Of a DNA stretch of 64,000 nt, positions 24,131 to 36,611 are shown piece after piece. Numbering within the stretch: the stretch's first letter is position 1; each line of letters starts with the position of its first letter. The notes beneath the pieces were generated by a model. It made no database searches. It was not told where the DNA came from and saw nothing but the letters and a program-made list of their open reading frames with translations. The stretch covers positions 8,512,416 to 8,576,415 of the forward strand of contig CM026567.1 in assembly GCA_015143295.1 (NCBI GenBank), in the 5' to 3' direction. The position numbers and the translations under genes were made by a program. This DNA comes from Tetracentron sinense. Lineage: Eukaryota > Streptophyta > Magnoliopsida > Trochodendrales > Trochodendraceae.

Positions 24131-24619
24131 AATTCATCCCCATTTCCTTGATTCTTCTTTCCTAACAACATCAAAATCAACTGGGAAAGCTTTTTCCAAG
24201 GCAACTGTCTTACTAAATGTAGATGCCCTGTATGTGCTGAAAGATTCTTGCCATGGTTTGGTTGGAGAAAACGAAGAGGAGGAAGAAGAAGATAAAAAAA
24301 AGGGTGTTACCGTCATTATGCTCCTTAGATACCCTTTTTTTCACTTATGGTGTTTTTTCATCAATTGTTGGGGTGCGGGTTAGCGGGTAGCACCACCCTA
24401 TATCTTTTATTTGACTTAATTTATTACTTCCTTCGTTTCACTTTTACCATTTTTATAATTTTTTAGGTTTTCCTCATTCGTAGATCTTTACCAAGTTTTT
24501 TTTTTCCGGTATATAATTACAAAGTTTTGTAGTAAGATCTCTTTTCTCTAACAACTTTTTGAACCTCATCACTCCACCATCAAGTTAGTTGCTGGGGGCA
24601 AGAGCTTATAATTAACATT

Positions 24620-25111
24620 TTTTGTTTCAATGTATTCCAATAATGCTTGAACTTTTTTGCAGTTTTACCTTGTGTGCAGTGCATATTTCTTGTGCTGAAG
24701 ACGACTTACTATTGAAGGTTGTACAAATAAGCTATGCTAGATGTTGCACATGATGCCAATCTTCTTAAAGATTTGAAGGTTCTGTGTTGAATGAAAGCAT
24801 ACTTTGTCGCAAAGAAAGTGAAAGGAATATGTTCTATAAATAAACAGATGCACCTAAGATTAGGACTCAATCTGATGATTCTGATCACCCAATTCGTTAC
24901 AACATGTAAACAGTTGTCCCAATGATCTAGAATGGATCTCATTTAATTAATGAAGAAAGAAAAAGAGTTTCAGTTGGATTGGTATGCCATTCGTTCTGTT
25001 CTGTTCTGTTCTTGTTCTTGTTGTTGTCATTAGTGAAATTATATTAACAAGAAGTATATAGGATTGGGTAAGAGAATTCTCCTTTAGGCATATGATTTGA
25101 CAAATTGTAGT
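24620..25111. other. Spacer, no gene seen
   Basis: Short frames only (for example 24709-24942 minus), none recognisable. It may include the 3' untranslated part of the minus-strand exon fragment that ends at 25112. Confidence 0.4.
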
Positions 25112-25492
25112 TCAAAAATGTTTGAAGAAACAATATTGATGAAGATTCGAACTTAATGGCTCATCTTCTTGCACTTTTAGAGGGCCTTGGAAGCAACAAT
25201 GATAGAGTTGAGGGCCTTCCGAGAGTAAAAGAATTTCCATGTTGTTAGTGTTCCAACTCACTGATCCAGATGAAACCTTCAATACCACTCCATTTGTAGT
25301 CTCTAAAAGTATACTCAATAGACCAAGGACTTGATAATTAAAAGGTAGCCATTGAGGAAATTTCACCATATCACGATGAAGAGAACGCTGTGAAAGAAAA
25401 GCCTTAAGTTTGACCACATACTGCATACAGCACTCTCCCAATCTTTCTCTATTTTCAACGTAACTGTGCTGGAATTGTTCTAACCCTGTTAC
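25112..25492 (-). pseudogene. Isolated terminal exon of an unrecognised gene
   Basis: On the minus strand an acceptor (TTATTGCAG|GTAACA) opens a frame of 127 residues ending in a stop at 25112. Composition and codon use look coding (segments such as NRERLGECCMQYVVKLKAFL and MVKFPQWLPFNYQVLGLL, mixed amphipathic helices), and there is no internal stop. I do not recognise the family. Because the frame begins at a splice acceptor, upstream exons should lie above 25.5 kb, but the TLC gene starts 400 bases away in the opposite direction and no fitting exon is seen. It is therefore probably a truncated or relocated gene fragment. A gene whose other exons lie beyond the TLC gene is possible but less likely. 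Confidence 0.35.
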
Positions 25493-25924
25493 CTGCAATA
25501 AGGGTATAGCTGTTGAATTAATAAAATTTATTTAGCTTATTTATTTTCATTATGTATAAAAGTCATTGTTCTTGTTATATCTGATTGTTTTTTAAACTTC
25601 TTCTGGGAAATGATTATGGATGATACCAATATAACATGTTTTATTTGCTTATATTTTAAGATCCAAGTTAAAAACTTCTTATGTTGAATTGAATTTCCAG
25701 TTTGCGGGATCAATAATTTTGTTATCAGAAAGTCGGCGAATTTGATATTTTTTTGTGTATTATTTCCTTAGATGCTAATAATTTGCTCGCTCTTACTCTT
25801 TCTTATTTGTTAAAGAAACGAGAGAGGGGGAGAAGATAAATACAAAAAGAAAGACTACAAAAAAGAGCTTCTGATAAGAGACATATGGGTCAAGGAATAT
25901 GCTATGCTGCCAGTTTCTAGAAAG

Positions 25925-28484
25925 ATGGTTATGGCAATTATGTCTTACCAAAATCAGGCTGAGCTGCTGGTTAACGACTACTTACTGGCAGATCCCCTTA
26001 TCCCATACACTTCTGTCCTTGGTGGAATTTTGGCTTGCAAGCTGGTATGGTCCTCATCTTTCATCTAATTTGTTCCATTTTAAAATCAGGCACTTCTGTC
26101 ATCAGAGTTCAATTACTGATGGCTTCCTCATTTTCTCGTCTATAAACTCAGCTCTGTTTCTCATTTCTCTAGCACGAATAGTGTGGGTGGTTTCGACTTT
26201 CGAGCTTCTTCGCACTTCATCTGGGTGTCACATTTCCTTTTATTTTCATATTATTTACCCGTTTTATTTGTTTTTTCCCCTATCAGGTCTATGATCTTAC
26301 TCACTTGATCAGTGCAATTTACTTCAAGAGCTATGCTGGCCTTACAAAAATCCAACGAATTGAGTGGAACAATCGGTTGGTGCATAAATTCAGCCTGTCC
26401 TGTTTCAATTTACCTTTTTATGATTCATTTCTTATGGTTCTTATTAACTAATTGTGCAGTGGTATCTCTTCTGTTCATGCCATTTTTATCATGGTTATGT
26501 CATTGTACTTGGTGTTCTGGTCGGATCTTTTTTCTGACCACCAACTTGCTGGCCTTGTTACATTCCGAAGTTCACCACTGTCTACTTTTTCCTTGGGGGT
26601 AAGGAAAGCATATCTCTGTTTCTTACTTGGAGCTTTTCGATAATTCCAAAATATTGATTGGCATTCCCTTTTTTTTATCTTTGTCCTAAGCAAAAGGATT
26701 TTCAATATTATCATACTTGGGTATGTCCTAACAATTAGAGGTGCTCTTCTGGGAGTATTGAGGACATTCTCGTTAGTCTTAGTTATAGTCATGCCTAAGA
26801 AGCCCAATACTTTTGTCTTCAGTATGCTTTTCATTATAAAGAAATACAACGGATACTTGTCTTAAGTGAAAAAAGCACCCACACTAAGCAGCATTTTATG
26901 GGCATTTTGATGTTAGATACATCTGAAATGCACCTAATTGAGTTGTCTTTGAATGATGTATGGCAGTATGGGTGCCATATTTAATAACTAATGTGTCCCA
27001 ATTATCTTTTAGTTTCAGTCATAGATAGAATCACATATGGTGTTCTCTTTTATTTTCTTACCGGCATGTTTTGGCCAAAGATTTGAATAGAAACTTTACA
27101 TATGGGAGGTGAATAAGCCTACATTGCATCCTCTTTCGTTTGGTAAGGCATAAGGGTTGATGTTCTTAGCTGGAAAACATGTTGAGAACACAGCTTTGTA
27201 AGCATAACTGACTGATGATATTGAAGCATTCTGAGGGCCTCACCTTATGTCATAAGATATATACCAGTTTCGCTTTATCTATATTAGTTTATGCCGTATT
27301 TTAAATCTCACAAGAAGCCTTTGTGATTAAATTTGATGATATTCTTGACAGATTTCCCTTGGGTACTTCCTTGCTGACCTTGGAATGATATTTTGGCTCT
27401 ATCCTTCTTTAGGTGGACTTGAGTATGTAAGTACATTCTCTACATGAATAAACATGATTTAAACTTTGAAGTTTAAACACATGCATGAACCAGGCATGTG
27501 AAATGGAAAAAAATAGACGGAAATGCCCTCTTTTTGTGTGTTGGGGGGGGATGGAGATGGAAAAAACTGTTGTCCGAATAATAGTAGTTTGTGCTTGACC
27601 CCATAAGATGATAGCATCCATATTTTCAGGTTCTCCATCATCTTCTTTCCATAGTTACAGTAGCATATGCTATGTTATCTGGGGAGGGGCAGCTCTACAC
27701 TTATATGGTTCTCATCTCTGAGACAACCACCCCGGGGATCAATTTGAGATGGTAACTTTGGATCCTTACATGTAAGTTAACTCTAACCAGGTGTTAATTT
27801 TTTCTTGACTTCAATGCGTCTTGTGGGTTTGTGAAGGTATCTCGACACAGCTGGAATGAAGAGGTCAACTGCATATCTCATTAATGGGGTGGTGATATTC
27901 TTGGCTTGGCTGGTGAGTTAAATCATTTAAGCTCTCAATATCAAAGGACCCACTTTGCAGACGGGGGGAATGTGTCTTCAATACTTCCTTTCTTAGACTG
28001 CTTACTGATATAAACTATGGCATGCAGTTTGCAAGAGTTTTCCTGTTCATGTACTTGTTTTACCACATCTACTTGCACTATGATCAGGTAATCGTAACAC
28101 CTGCAAGCTTCAATTCACTTTACTAGTCTTGAATCGTAGGAATTAAAAGTTGTAGCTTCAGCTTATAGATTGTATTTATGAAAAGTTTGAATTTATGGCA
28201 GTGCTAATCTAGTCATTTGAATGACTCGGCTTAGTATCCATAGAAATCAGTCAGAACAATCCCATCGAGTCTAATATCAGTGCTCAAACCAATCAAGGCT
28301 TGGCCACTGTGTTAAATAAGCATTTTTTTCTATTCTTGTTTTTTTCGTTCAACAGGTCAATCAGATGCATGCCAGCGGTCTTTTCTTGGTGTTCATGGTG
28401 CCATCTGTGCTAACTGTCATGAATTTGATGTGGTTTGGGAAGATTATCAAGGGATTGAAGAAGACTTTAGCAAAGAGGCAGTGA
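25925..28484 (+). CDS. TLC-domain (TRAM/LAG1/CLN8) multi-pass membrane protein, TLCD4/TMEM56-like
   Basis: Eight exons: 25925-26044, 26287-26375, 26460-26598, 27352-27426, 27630-27751, 27837-27912, 28028-28087, 28356-28484. All have GT-AG borders, phases agree, and they give 269 residues without a stop, a usual length for the family. Recognisable segments: LLADPLIPYTSVLGG near the start, IQRIEWNNRGISSVHAIF, LGYFLADLGMIFWLYP, LHHLLSIVTVAYAM, SETTTPGINLRWYLDTAG, and a C-terminal membrane helix followed by the basic tail KGLKKTLAKRQ. About six hydrophobic segments are visible. The ceramide-synthase Lag motif is not evident; plant members are thought to act in endomembrane lipid homeostasis, with the precise substrate unknown. 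The ATG at 25925 has a strong context (AAAGATGG). An in-frame ATG at 25904 would add seven residues, and an out-of-frame ATG at 25899 and an 11-codon upstream ORF from 25885 precede it, so a 5' intron ending at TTTCTAG (25921) is plausible. Confidence 0.93.
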
Positions 28485-30060
28485 AGGATATAATACATAT
28501 AAATCATTCCCATTTCTCCCACTTATGTCTATTACTTGTGCATTCTTTTTACTGTATAAATGCTAGAGGGGGAAAGGAAAAATGAAACTTATTAGCTAGA
28601 TGGAACAATTGAGAAGCTACAGATCAAAATATTGTAAATGGTTCAAACTGCATACAAGATCTCTATTAGAAGTGTCCTTTTGTAGTATTAGAAAAGACGG
28701 GGTCGCCCCGTTGATCAACTCTTTGCACCAACCACATAGTCATGTTATTTCTGCAGCTTATTTATAACTGCAAAAAAGAATGGATCAAAAAAAAGGAGAA
28801 TTTTCAGACAAACATGGTTGGTCCAATTCAGATGAATTGGCAGGTTTCCTGCCTCTGTTTCCCAGTTTGCAGCTGTTAGAATGGCTGGTCTGGTGGGCTT
28901 ATGGCCAATCAATGGATTTCTAAACTATTTCTGTATGTCCAATCAGGGTATGTTCTTTTGCTGAGACTGCTTGACACTTTATACTTCGTTATGGTAGGTG
29001 AGTTACTTTGTCAAGGTTTTTAACAAGATTAATTCTGACCATCATGAGATTTCAAGTCTTATCATTTTATAGAAGATTTGAAATCATTCATTTTGCTGCA
29101 TTTAAAGTCACATGGGAATTGCAACTCAATAGATAAAAAGCTTCAAGAAAATGCATATTGTTCTTTGACAAAACTTGCAAAGTGCCAACTTTATTAGTCT
29201 TTGCAAAAGAATGGACCCTCAATGTATTTGCACCCTAAACCATTTCTTTATTCTTTTTTTACTACAATTTATCTATGTTTAGGTGTATTGTGAAGCTGAT
29301 TAGCAAAACTCTCTTTACCAGTAGTTGAGGAAAAACTCGAGCTCCCCTTCATTTTGTAAATGATTTTGGTGGATTGAGCGTTTAGCGTAAAAGTTGTAAT
29401 GCACTTCATTACTAGGAGATGAAGTCTACAATCAAATTTAATCATTCTGCATAGGATTGTCTTTAAAGCTAATAAATGTCATCTTATTTTTAAGCCTCTT
29501 CTCCAAATTCAGCGCTTGAGTGGTACGTATATGTATGTCTGGAGGGAAGCAGCCGAAGTGTTTCCTTGTGTCTGTAATCAAATGAATTAGATCTGGATTT
29601 TTTTTTGTTTCAAATGGATAATTGGTATACTACAAAAAAAAATTAAGATAATGAATAAAATGTCAGATATGTTTGATACATAAAAATTTCTGAAACAATA
29701 ATTAGAATGATTAATTAATGTCGAACAAACCTTAACATTAATAAATGTCGTTATTGTAGGCCTATGCTTGCCTTTTAAATTATTAGCCTTGAATGCAATT
29801 GTTGTTTACGATAGTAATTTGATCAATTATATAGAGGTAGGTAGTATAAAATGTAAAGGTAAAAATCGCTAAAAGTACCCACAAATACAGCGGCAGCACC
29901 AATGACTGGTCACATTGAAACTTGTGTTTCGATTAATTTGTCTGACCCCAACCTCCATTTTTGGGTCTAAGGTGAAAGACATGTTGGAATGAACACCCCC
30001 GACTCAATCCACAACTCGGAGACTTTGTGGCAAAAAAACATCTAGATCATTGAGTTATTT
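28485..30060. other. 3' flank of the TLC gene and spacer
   Basis: The 3' untranslated region probably ends within ~150-250 bases; a candidate signal is near ACTGTATAAATGC (28552-28564). No further gene is seen up to 30.06 kb, and the rest is moderately A/T-rich unique-looking sequence. Confidence 0.5.
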
Positions 30061-30504
30061 ATGTAACATTATGGATTAGCTTGATCCTAAAGATCCTAAA
30101 ACCGATCAAGACAATTTCCTTCACGAAGAGGAAACTCGATCTTGTTGCCCAAGTATTGACCCTAGAGGGGGGGGGGGAGGTGATTAGGGGCTTGGTAAAT
30201 TTAAAATCTAATGATCCCTTTTTATGCGGAATTGAAATTAACAATGGAATGCAACTTAGCAATTCTAAATATAAGCAATAAAGAGAGTAGGGTAGAGAGT
30301 TAGAGAATGCAAACACTAAGATGTTTTTCTTGAGATTTGGCAACCTGCCTACTTTCCCGCCTTTTAGCTTCCCACTTCAAGGATTCACCATGATTTTCCT
30401 CATACAAATTTCCTCCTGGGTGAAGCTCAAACCGTTTACAATCTCTCTTACAGGTTGAGACCAAACCTTTACAATCCCTCTTCCAGATCAGGATAGAACC
30501 TTCA
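30061..30504 (-). mobile_element. Old Copia-type LTR, piece 1 of 3 (others about 44265-44490 and 60983-61430)
   Basis: Outermost host of the nested stack. This piece has a G-run after GACCCTAGA and then AGGTGATTAGGGG near 30160-30190, a common feature of plant Copia LTRs. It stops at the CTTCA duplication of the gag-only Copia element. Sequence resumes at 44265, runs to the LINE start, and resumes after the LINE poly(A) at about 60983. The third piece carries a minus-strand TATA box (TATAAAA, 61106-61112) and a palindrome cluster (61203-61335), which show the LTR reads on the minus strand. The outer ends are not defined. Confidence 0.55.
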
Positions 30505-31977
30505 TGAAAAAAAATTCGGTGAACCTCAAATCTAGGGTTTGAGTTGAGAATCTCACAAGTTCAAAGGGATGGTACAGTTTTCCTAAAAGTCTATCTACCC
30601 TTTTGAATATTTTAACAATTAAGTTATTAACTTAAGGGGTGATAAAATTCAAGTGCAGAAATAGAAAACCAAGCAAACCACAACACAAAGATTTTTACGT
30701 GGAAACCCTTCAGGGAAAAACCACGGGACCTAGTCCAATCAAGAGAAATCACTAAGACAAAGTAAACAAGAACTTACAAGACTCGAACTTGACTCTTTCG
30801 GACTCGACACTACGATCCTTCAGTTCTTAGTCCTTCACGCCTTGAAAAGTCATTACGTACTCACAAGTCTCGTGATCAACCGCAGCCACTCGTACTTCTC
30901 TTTGTCTCGAAAACAGTCCACGATCTTCCAATTGATATCCGTCAATGAAGGCTTCAGATTCCACCGATCAAATCCACATCCACGATCCTTCTCGGATCGA
31001 TCTCTTTCACAAAGGCTCTGGAACACTCCAGTCAAGTTGTTTTATCCAGAACGGGTTGATGGTTTGATAGAAATCAACACCTAGATGGACTTCCTCAATG
31101 GACAAGTCCAAACAAGCAAGTTTGGAGCTTTAGACTTGCAAACTCTAGGTTGAAAGGAACTAACAAAGGGGATAGAGAATAAAAATTTTCATAGGTTCTA
31201 TAATCTCTGGAAAAACTTAAAACACTCTTCACACACTCCTAAGGTTGTTCACCACGAGCTAGAAGAGTTCTCATTATATAGAGGATCAAAAACCATGTTT
31301 AGAGGTTGCTGAAAACCAAGAAGGAAGTTGCCAAAATCATCAAAATAGGAAAAAATCGATTTAGGCATTTTTCCCATATCAGGGTCAACCCTGGGGGTTA
31401 CTTGGGTCGACCCAACTATGCACTTGGGTCGACCCAGTAACCTCCAGGGTTGGCCCTCAAATTTTCAACATTCTGTTAAAAAACACCATACATTTTTTTC
31501 TATACTCAGGGTAGACCCTCAATGCCCAGGGTCGACCTTGAGGTGCAAACATGATTTTCAAATTGGCTCTCGCATTCTTCATGAAAGTTGTAGCTCTTTT
31601 TGACACGGTCGTTTTGATATATTATAAAGCTAAATCCGAGCTACGGTTTGGGAGATATGCCAAAAACAAGCAACTTTGGTTTTTTAAAAAATTCAGAATT
31701 TTAAACAAGTTTTGCACTGCTTATCTCACCACCTAGGGTCCGTATGGTTAGTCTAGGACACTTACCACCTAAGGCATCATATTATGATTATTCTAAGTCA
31801 ATTCCCACCTATGGTCACATAGTATCTAGGTCACTTACCATCTTATGAAGGAAATGATCAACCGAGTCTTCAACTTCACTTGTTTGCGGATGCTTGACGG
31901 TAATGACACAAGATACACACCTAGACTCACTTTTTTTGACACCGAAATATACCAACACAAAAAACATGGACTTTACA
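30505..31977 (-). repeat. Left LTR (3' LTR) of the gag-only Copia element
   Basis: Plus-strand ends are TGAAAAAAAATTC and GGACTTTACA. On the minus strand the order is: conserved-looking block with TTTGGGAGATATGCC (complement, 31576-31662), palindrome cluster (31381-31545), TATA box (TATATAA, 31274-31280), transcribed part. The two LTRs remain very similar, but this copy has ~25 more bases in the palindrome cluster than the right one. Confidence 0.92.
31381..31545 (-). promoter_or_regulatory. TCGA-centred palindrome cluster in a Copia LTR
   Basis: Units include TGGGTCGACCCA twice, AGGGTCAACCCT, AGGGTTGGCCCT, AGGGTAGACCCT and AGGGTCGACCTT. The cluster ends ~100 bases upstream of TATATAA on the minus strand. 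The matching cluster of the right LTR is at 43670-43810. Confidence 0.6.
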
Positions 31978-33697
31978 ATCTCCCCCTTTGGCAATTCCGT
32001 GGCAAAACCAAACTGGAGTACATGACTTGACACAAACTCATCCAAACACATCAAAACGGTGAATTATGGCATTACATAACTCCAACACTATTACATGATA
32101 TCAATTGACAAATCATCTAAAATTTAGAGACTTAAGTACTTATCAAGAAAAATCAGTCTGCTGCAACCCTGCACCTGCACATGCTCATAAACAAAACACC
32201 TAGTATGGAATATGAAAATAAGTAACCACAAATAATGCAAGGAATGTACTGAACTTGGGAAATTGTACCCAACATTCTCCCATTTTTTGGCACAATTACC
32301 AAAGGTAGTCATGAAGCCAATATCACAGAGAATATACCAATTTAACACATGTGAAATATCAAGGCAATCACAATACAACCAACTAAATGCAGATAATTCT
32401 AGGACTAAAGAGCGGAGAACAAAATATACCAACACAAAGCAAAACTCCCCCTCAACAACTCAACTTGATCTTCTCCCCATATGATCAAGGACACCACCAC
32501 AAACAGGGCACCTAAGCTAGAAAGGCCCATGCCAACCAATAAGGGCACACAGAAATAATATTAAAAAGGTATGATGTGTCACACAAACATGCATCAATAG
32601 CATTCCAAGAAGTAGTAATTCGAGATTACAAATCCAATGAAGAACATGATTAGTTAGTTCGACTGAGGATACACATCTAACTAAATCTCACGGAATGTTA
32701 AATCATAGCCAATTCACTTAGACATATTTAGTGAACTGTTCAAAAGTGAAGCAATATGTGTGTAGTAGTGGTTTGACTAGATAGTAAATCAAGGTTTCTT
32801 TCCCTTTCCAAGGATATGATATTAACCACTAAGGGGACTCCCGGTGATATACATCATAGAAGTCAAACCTAGTGAGATCAAGATATGTTGATTTTTTTTA
32901 CATTTTAGTGAACCTTTATCTATTTTATTTGACTCATTATTTTTCTTTTACTTTTGGTCATTCCTCTAAACTTTGTAAGATTTCTTTTGATGTTTTTTAT
33001 CTGAACATATCTTTTCATGCAATGATGACTTTCACACTATCTAGGTAGGTAGTCCTGGCTATTGGCAGCAGGGGCTTTCACTCTAGTGACCCAGATAGAT
33101 ACTTACTATCCGCCTAGGTAGCTATTTCATACTGTTTGCATCCAATAGTGACTTTCACACTATCCCAGTAGGTAGCCCTTTTCATTGTAACAATTTTTGC
33201 TCATGGAGGATACACAAAATGGGGATGACTAACAATATGGTCATTCTAGATTGGTCATCCAAGGTCACACTATTGGGATAAGTCAAACACCTACAGATTG
33301 GAAAATAGACCCCTCAACAGAATCAGTCAGAGTGCATGTGAAATTTGTAAAACATACACATGAATAAATCTCTAACTGTTCAAGATAAAACCAGTCTAAT
33401 TTTCAGCCTAACCAAGAGACTATGAAGGTGATATATCCTCAATCAGCATCAAACTCATCTTCAACCCTGGACAAGTATAGAAATAAAGATCACACAAGGA
33501 ATTCAGATCATGCAAGTCAAACAGGGGCAACATGACAAAAATATTTTTAGATTTTAGGGTTTTTCAATGTTTTTGGATTTTTCAAAATAAAGAAAATAAA
33601 GACTAGTAAAAAGAAAGACTACTAGTATACATAGATAGCATAGCACTAGAACAAGATAGAACACTAACAGTACACCCTAGGCTAGGATAGGCACGGG
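31978..33697. other. Internal region of the Copia element without pol
   Basis: About 1.7 kb between the purine tract and the end of gag. No reverse transcriptase, integrase or RNase H motif is visible in any frame. Short frames (32124-32435 minus, 32263-32484 plus) are unrecognised. Confidence 0.6.
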
Positions 33698-34662
33698 CTA
33701 AGTGAAGCCCTTCAGGTCTTCCTTTCTCACCCAAACAGTTTTAGAAGTTTGATTGACCCTTTGGTCTCTAACTGTTTCAGTTGAGATAGGTATGATCTTT
33801 TGTCTCTTCCTCCTGTTCCTCATTTTCCAGGATTGAGTCCTAGAATTATGGCGGGCATTATGGTTCTCCCAGTTACCTCCTCTATATCTAGCATGAGGAG
33901 TGTCATGACCATGCCACTGTTTAGAGTTGTGAGCAATTTTCATCACATCTTTATACAAACTCCTAGACTTCTCCACTAAGACCTCAACTTTCCTTTGAAG
34001 ATTCCCATTAAAGTTGTTGTGGTTTTCAAAACCATGATTGGACATTCTTCGAAGTTTAGGACATCGAGGTTTAATATGACCATTCACTCCACATTTATGA
34101 CATGTAGGAATGAATTTCTGAGTAGAAGGGTCTTTCCTGTTTTCAGGAGGGTTTCTTTTAGCACTAGGCTCAGTGTTCGAGGTGGATGGAGTTCCCTTCT
34201 CATCTCCACACCTCTGATTTTGCTCAAGATAAGCCAACTTGATTTCAAGACTTGTCTTTTCATCATGACAAACATGCAAATCAGATTCAAGAAGCTGAGT
34301 CTTGGCAAGGAGGGAAACCTTCTCTTCCTCAAGCTGTGACACAAGAGCTCTCAACCCTGAAGCCACTTGGTCTAAGGCATCTTTTTTCATTTCAATAGAT
34401 TTGATCTTTTTAGACATGAAAAACTGAATCTTTTTCAGCTTTAGGCATTCCTGAAATAGTTCATCATAGGCTATCTCAAGGTCTCCCTCAGAATCTGAGT
34501 CATTTTGACCCTCATCATCCTCACCATCACTATGATGTTGTCACTCACAACATTTGAAGAAAATTCTTCAATCCCAGAAACAGATGCAGTGAAGGCCATA
34601 AAATTTATAGTCTCCTCATAGGAAACTCTAAGAGTCTGTTTGGTTCGGATTATGAAAATCAC

Positions 34663-35587
34663 AATTGATTATACAGAAAGCGCTGTCATGAATAATCACT
34701 GTCTACTGAAAGTGTTGTATAAATAATCATGTTTGGAAGTATCCTGTCTATAATCGATTATTTGCAAGAAATTGATTCTGTACAAAATAATCGCGTTTGG
34801 ATCAACCTAACATAAAACTGATTACTAATCTGAAATTCTGAAAATGTTATACATTCTTTGAAATTGAACAAAAAAGACTCCTTATAAACAATTGTTACTA
34901 TAAAAAGTGACATAAGTCCCTACTTTGAAGATAATAACTACAAACTATAAAAAGTGACATACATTTCTACTTGAAAACAATGGTTACAAACCATAACAGA
35001 GACATAAAAAAAGTGATAACAACCAGAATTATTATGCATCCACATGATGCATATAGAAGCATTTGGTATCTCCTACGTTCCTCCACCATATTATTGTTAT
35101 GGTGGACCGCGTTGTGCTTTGTGTACCAACATCTTCTTCATCAACCCACATGAAAGATCCAGGGTGATTCTGCATTCAATATACAAATAATGATAAGAAA
35201 ATACAAACATGAAATTACAACTATATTACTTTATTATATTTTTTTTGTACCTGCCAAAGTGGACATCGATAGAATAAGCGACCATAGTTTCGTTTTGTTT
35301 TTGCCTCATGGACTCGCATGTATCCCATACCACAGGGACACATCAAGTTTTGGAAGCCTCTTTTCGTCATAATACTGTAATATCAATCATGCATCAATGC
35401 AGTTATAAAAAAAAAATATATTCAAAAGCAAGTTAACTTTAAGGAATAGTAACGAAGTATAGTAATAATTTCACTTATAATAACAAAATTGAAGAACAAT
35501 GTCATCTACACCATATATAATAACAAAGTACAGTAATAATTTGCGATGTGTTATTATCCAAAACAAAGTATAGTAATCCGCCACGAT
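34663..35587. other. Left subterminal region of the PIF/Harbinger element
   Basis: Non-coding; A/T-rich, with repeated AAAAAGTGACATA near 34900 and 34950 and TGATTATT-type words that may be transposase binding sites. No gene. Confidence 0.4.
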
Positions 35588-36611
35588 CTAATGGAAAACA
35601 TAATTGCCACTTAGATATGTATTCCACATTCGTTCAGTGAGGTTATCCCTATACGCTCCCATCTCTGGTTGTTGCTGGTTGCCTTGTTCATCCACATTTG
35701 AAGTACTTGCACGAGATGAAGCGTTGTTGTTTACAACCAATTCGTCTACCTCATACTCTTCAAACAAGTCATCTTTTAGAGCCTTTTGACAAATAAAATT
35801 GTGTACAACACATGCAGCCACTACAATATCTCTCTGCCTCAGATATGGGTATGGAGCCATACGCTTTAACATAGGAAATCGTGCTTTCAATACGCCAAAA
35901 CAGCGTTCTATTACATTTCTTAATGAAGAATGTGCACGATTAAATAGTTCTTTTGCATCAGATGGACCCCTACCACCTCTATAGTCTTGTAAATGATATC
36001 GTATCCCGCGATGAGGTGCAAGAAATCTCCTCATATTAGGATAGCCAGCATCAACAACATAATATTTTCCTGTAAATCAAAATTATATTTAGATTCAAAT
36101 TCAAATATATATGCATCCACAATGTTCTTTTTTAGGCTCTTTATTACCTGGAGGGGCATGTGGGAACTTTTTTTTATTGTCGTGAATTGCATCCAATAAA
36201 ATTCTAGAATCATTTGCAGTTCCCTCCCACCCAGCAAGAACATACGTAAAGCGCATGTCAAAGGAACACGCAGCCATTACGTTCTGTGTAATAACTCCCT
36301 TTCTTTCGCGGTAAGGAATTTGTTTATCCGATGGAACTATTGCTTCAATATGTGTTCCATCAATTGCTCCAACACAATCCTAGGTAAAACATTAAAATAT
36401 GTTATGTCCAACCTATAAAAAATATAGAGAATATAAAAACATGCAATCAACTAGGTTTTTACCTCGAACCATGGATGATACTTTTTGTTGGTCAAAATTT
36501 GTGGTGGAACGAAATCGAATGATGGAGGAGTTATCATTTCGCGGGAGAATTTCATCATTGCCTTTAGGACATTATGAAAATGTCGACTAATAGTCTCTCC
36601 CGAATGTTGGA

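Larger units (their letters stand above)
20042..24398. mobile_element. Mutator-like non-autonomous transposon (Pack-MULE type), interrupted by a solo LTR
   Basis: Terminal inverted repeats of ~90 bases (GGGTGGTGCTACCCG at the left, its complement at 24384-24398), continuing through CACCCCAACAA and TGATGAAAAAACACCATAAG. Flanked by the 8-bp duplication TATATCTT at 20034-20041 and 24399-24406. Long inverted repeats with an 8-9 bp duplication fit the Mutator superfamily. Without the nested LTR (20129-23535) the element is ~0.95 kb and contains transcript-like host sequence (see 23976-24130), the definition of a Pack-MULE. No transposase. Confidence 0.8.
18395..24620 (-). pseudogene. RTE-type LINE reverse transcriptase remnant, split by a Mutator-like element
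   Basis: Minus-strand translation across frames gives typical plant RTE reverse transcriptase landmarks: FGFMP followed by a Q-M-M-K-F helix near 19500, VPKEYIAIIKDMYKGA and TVGLHQG near 19300, LVMDELT near 19220, then C-terminal sequence near 18700-18560 (MLRWMNGK-like and RNEHIREK-like). The catalytic region and many other places carry frameshifts and stops, so it is long dead. The N-terminal side continues beyond the transposon at 24407-24620. The intact family protein carries an endonuclease plus reverse transcriptase; only the second half is recognisable here. Plus-strand frames at 18460-18780 and 18942-19175 are antisense shadows. Confidence 0.8.

Noticed and set aside
26475-26849. Minus-strand ORF of 124 codons
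   Set aside because: Antisense to exon 3 and intron 3 of the TLC gene.
33995-34339. Plus-strand ORF of 114 codons
   Set aside because: Antisense of Copia gag with the intact zinc knuckle on the other strand.
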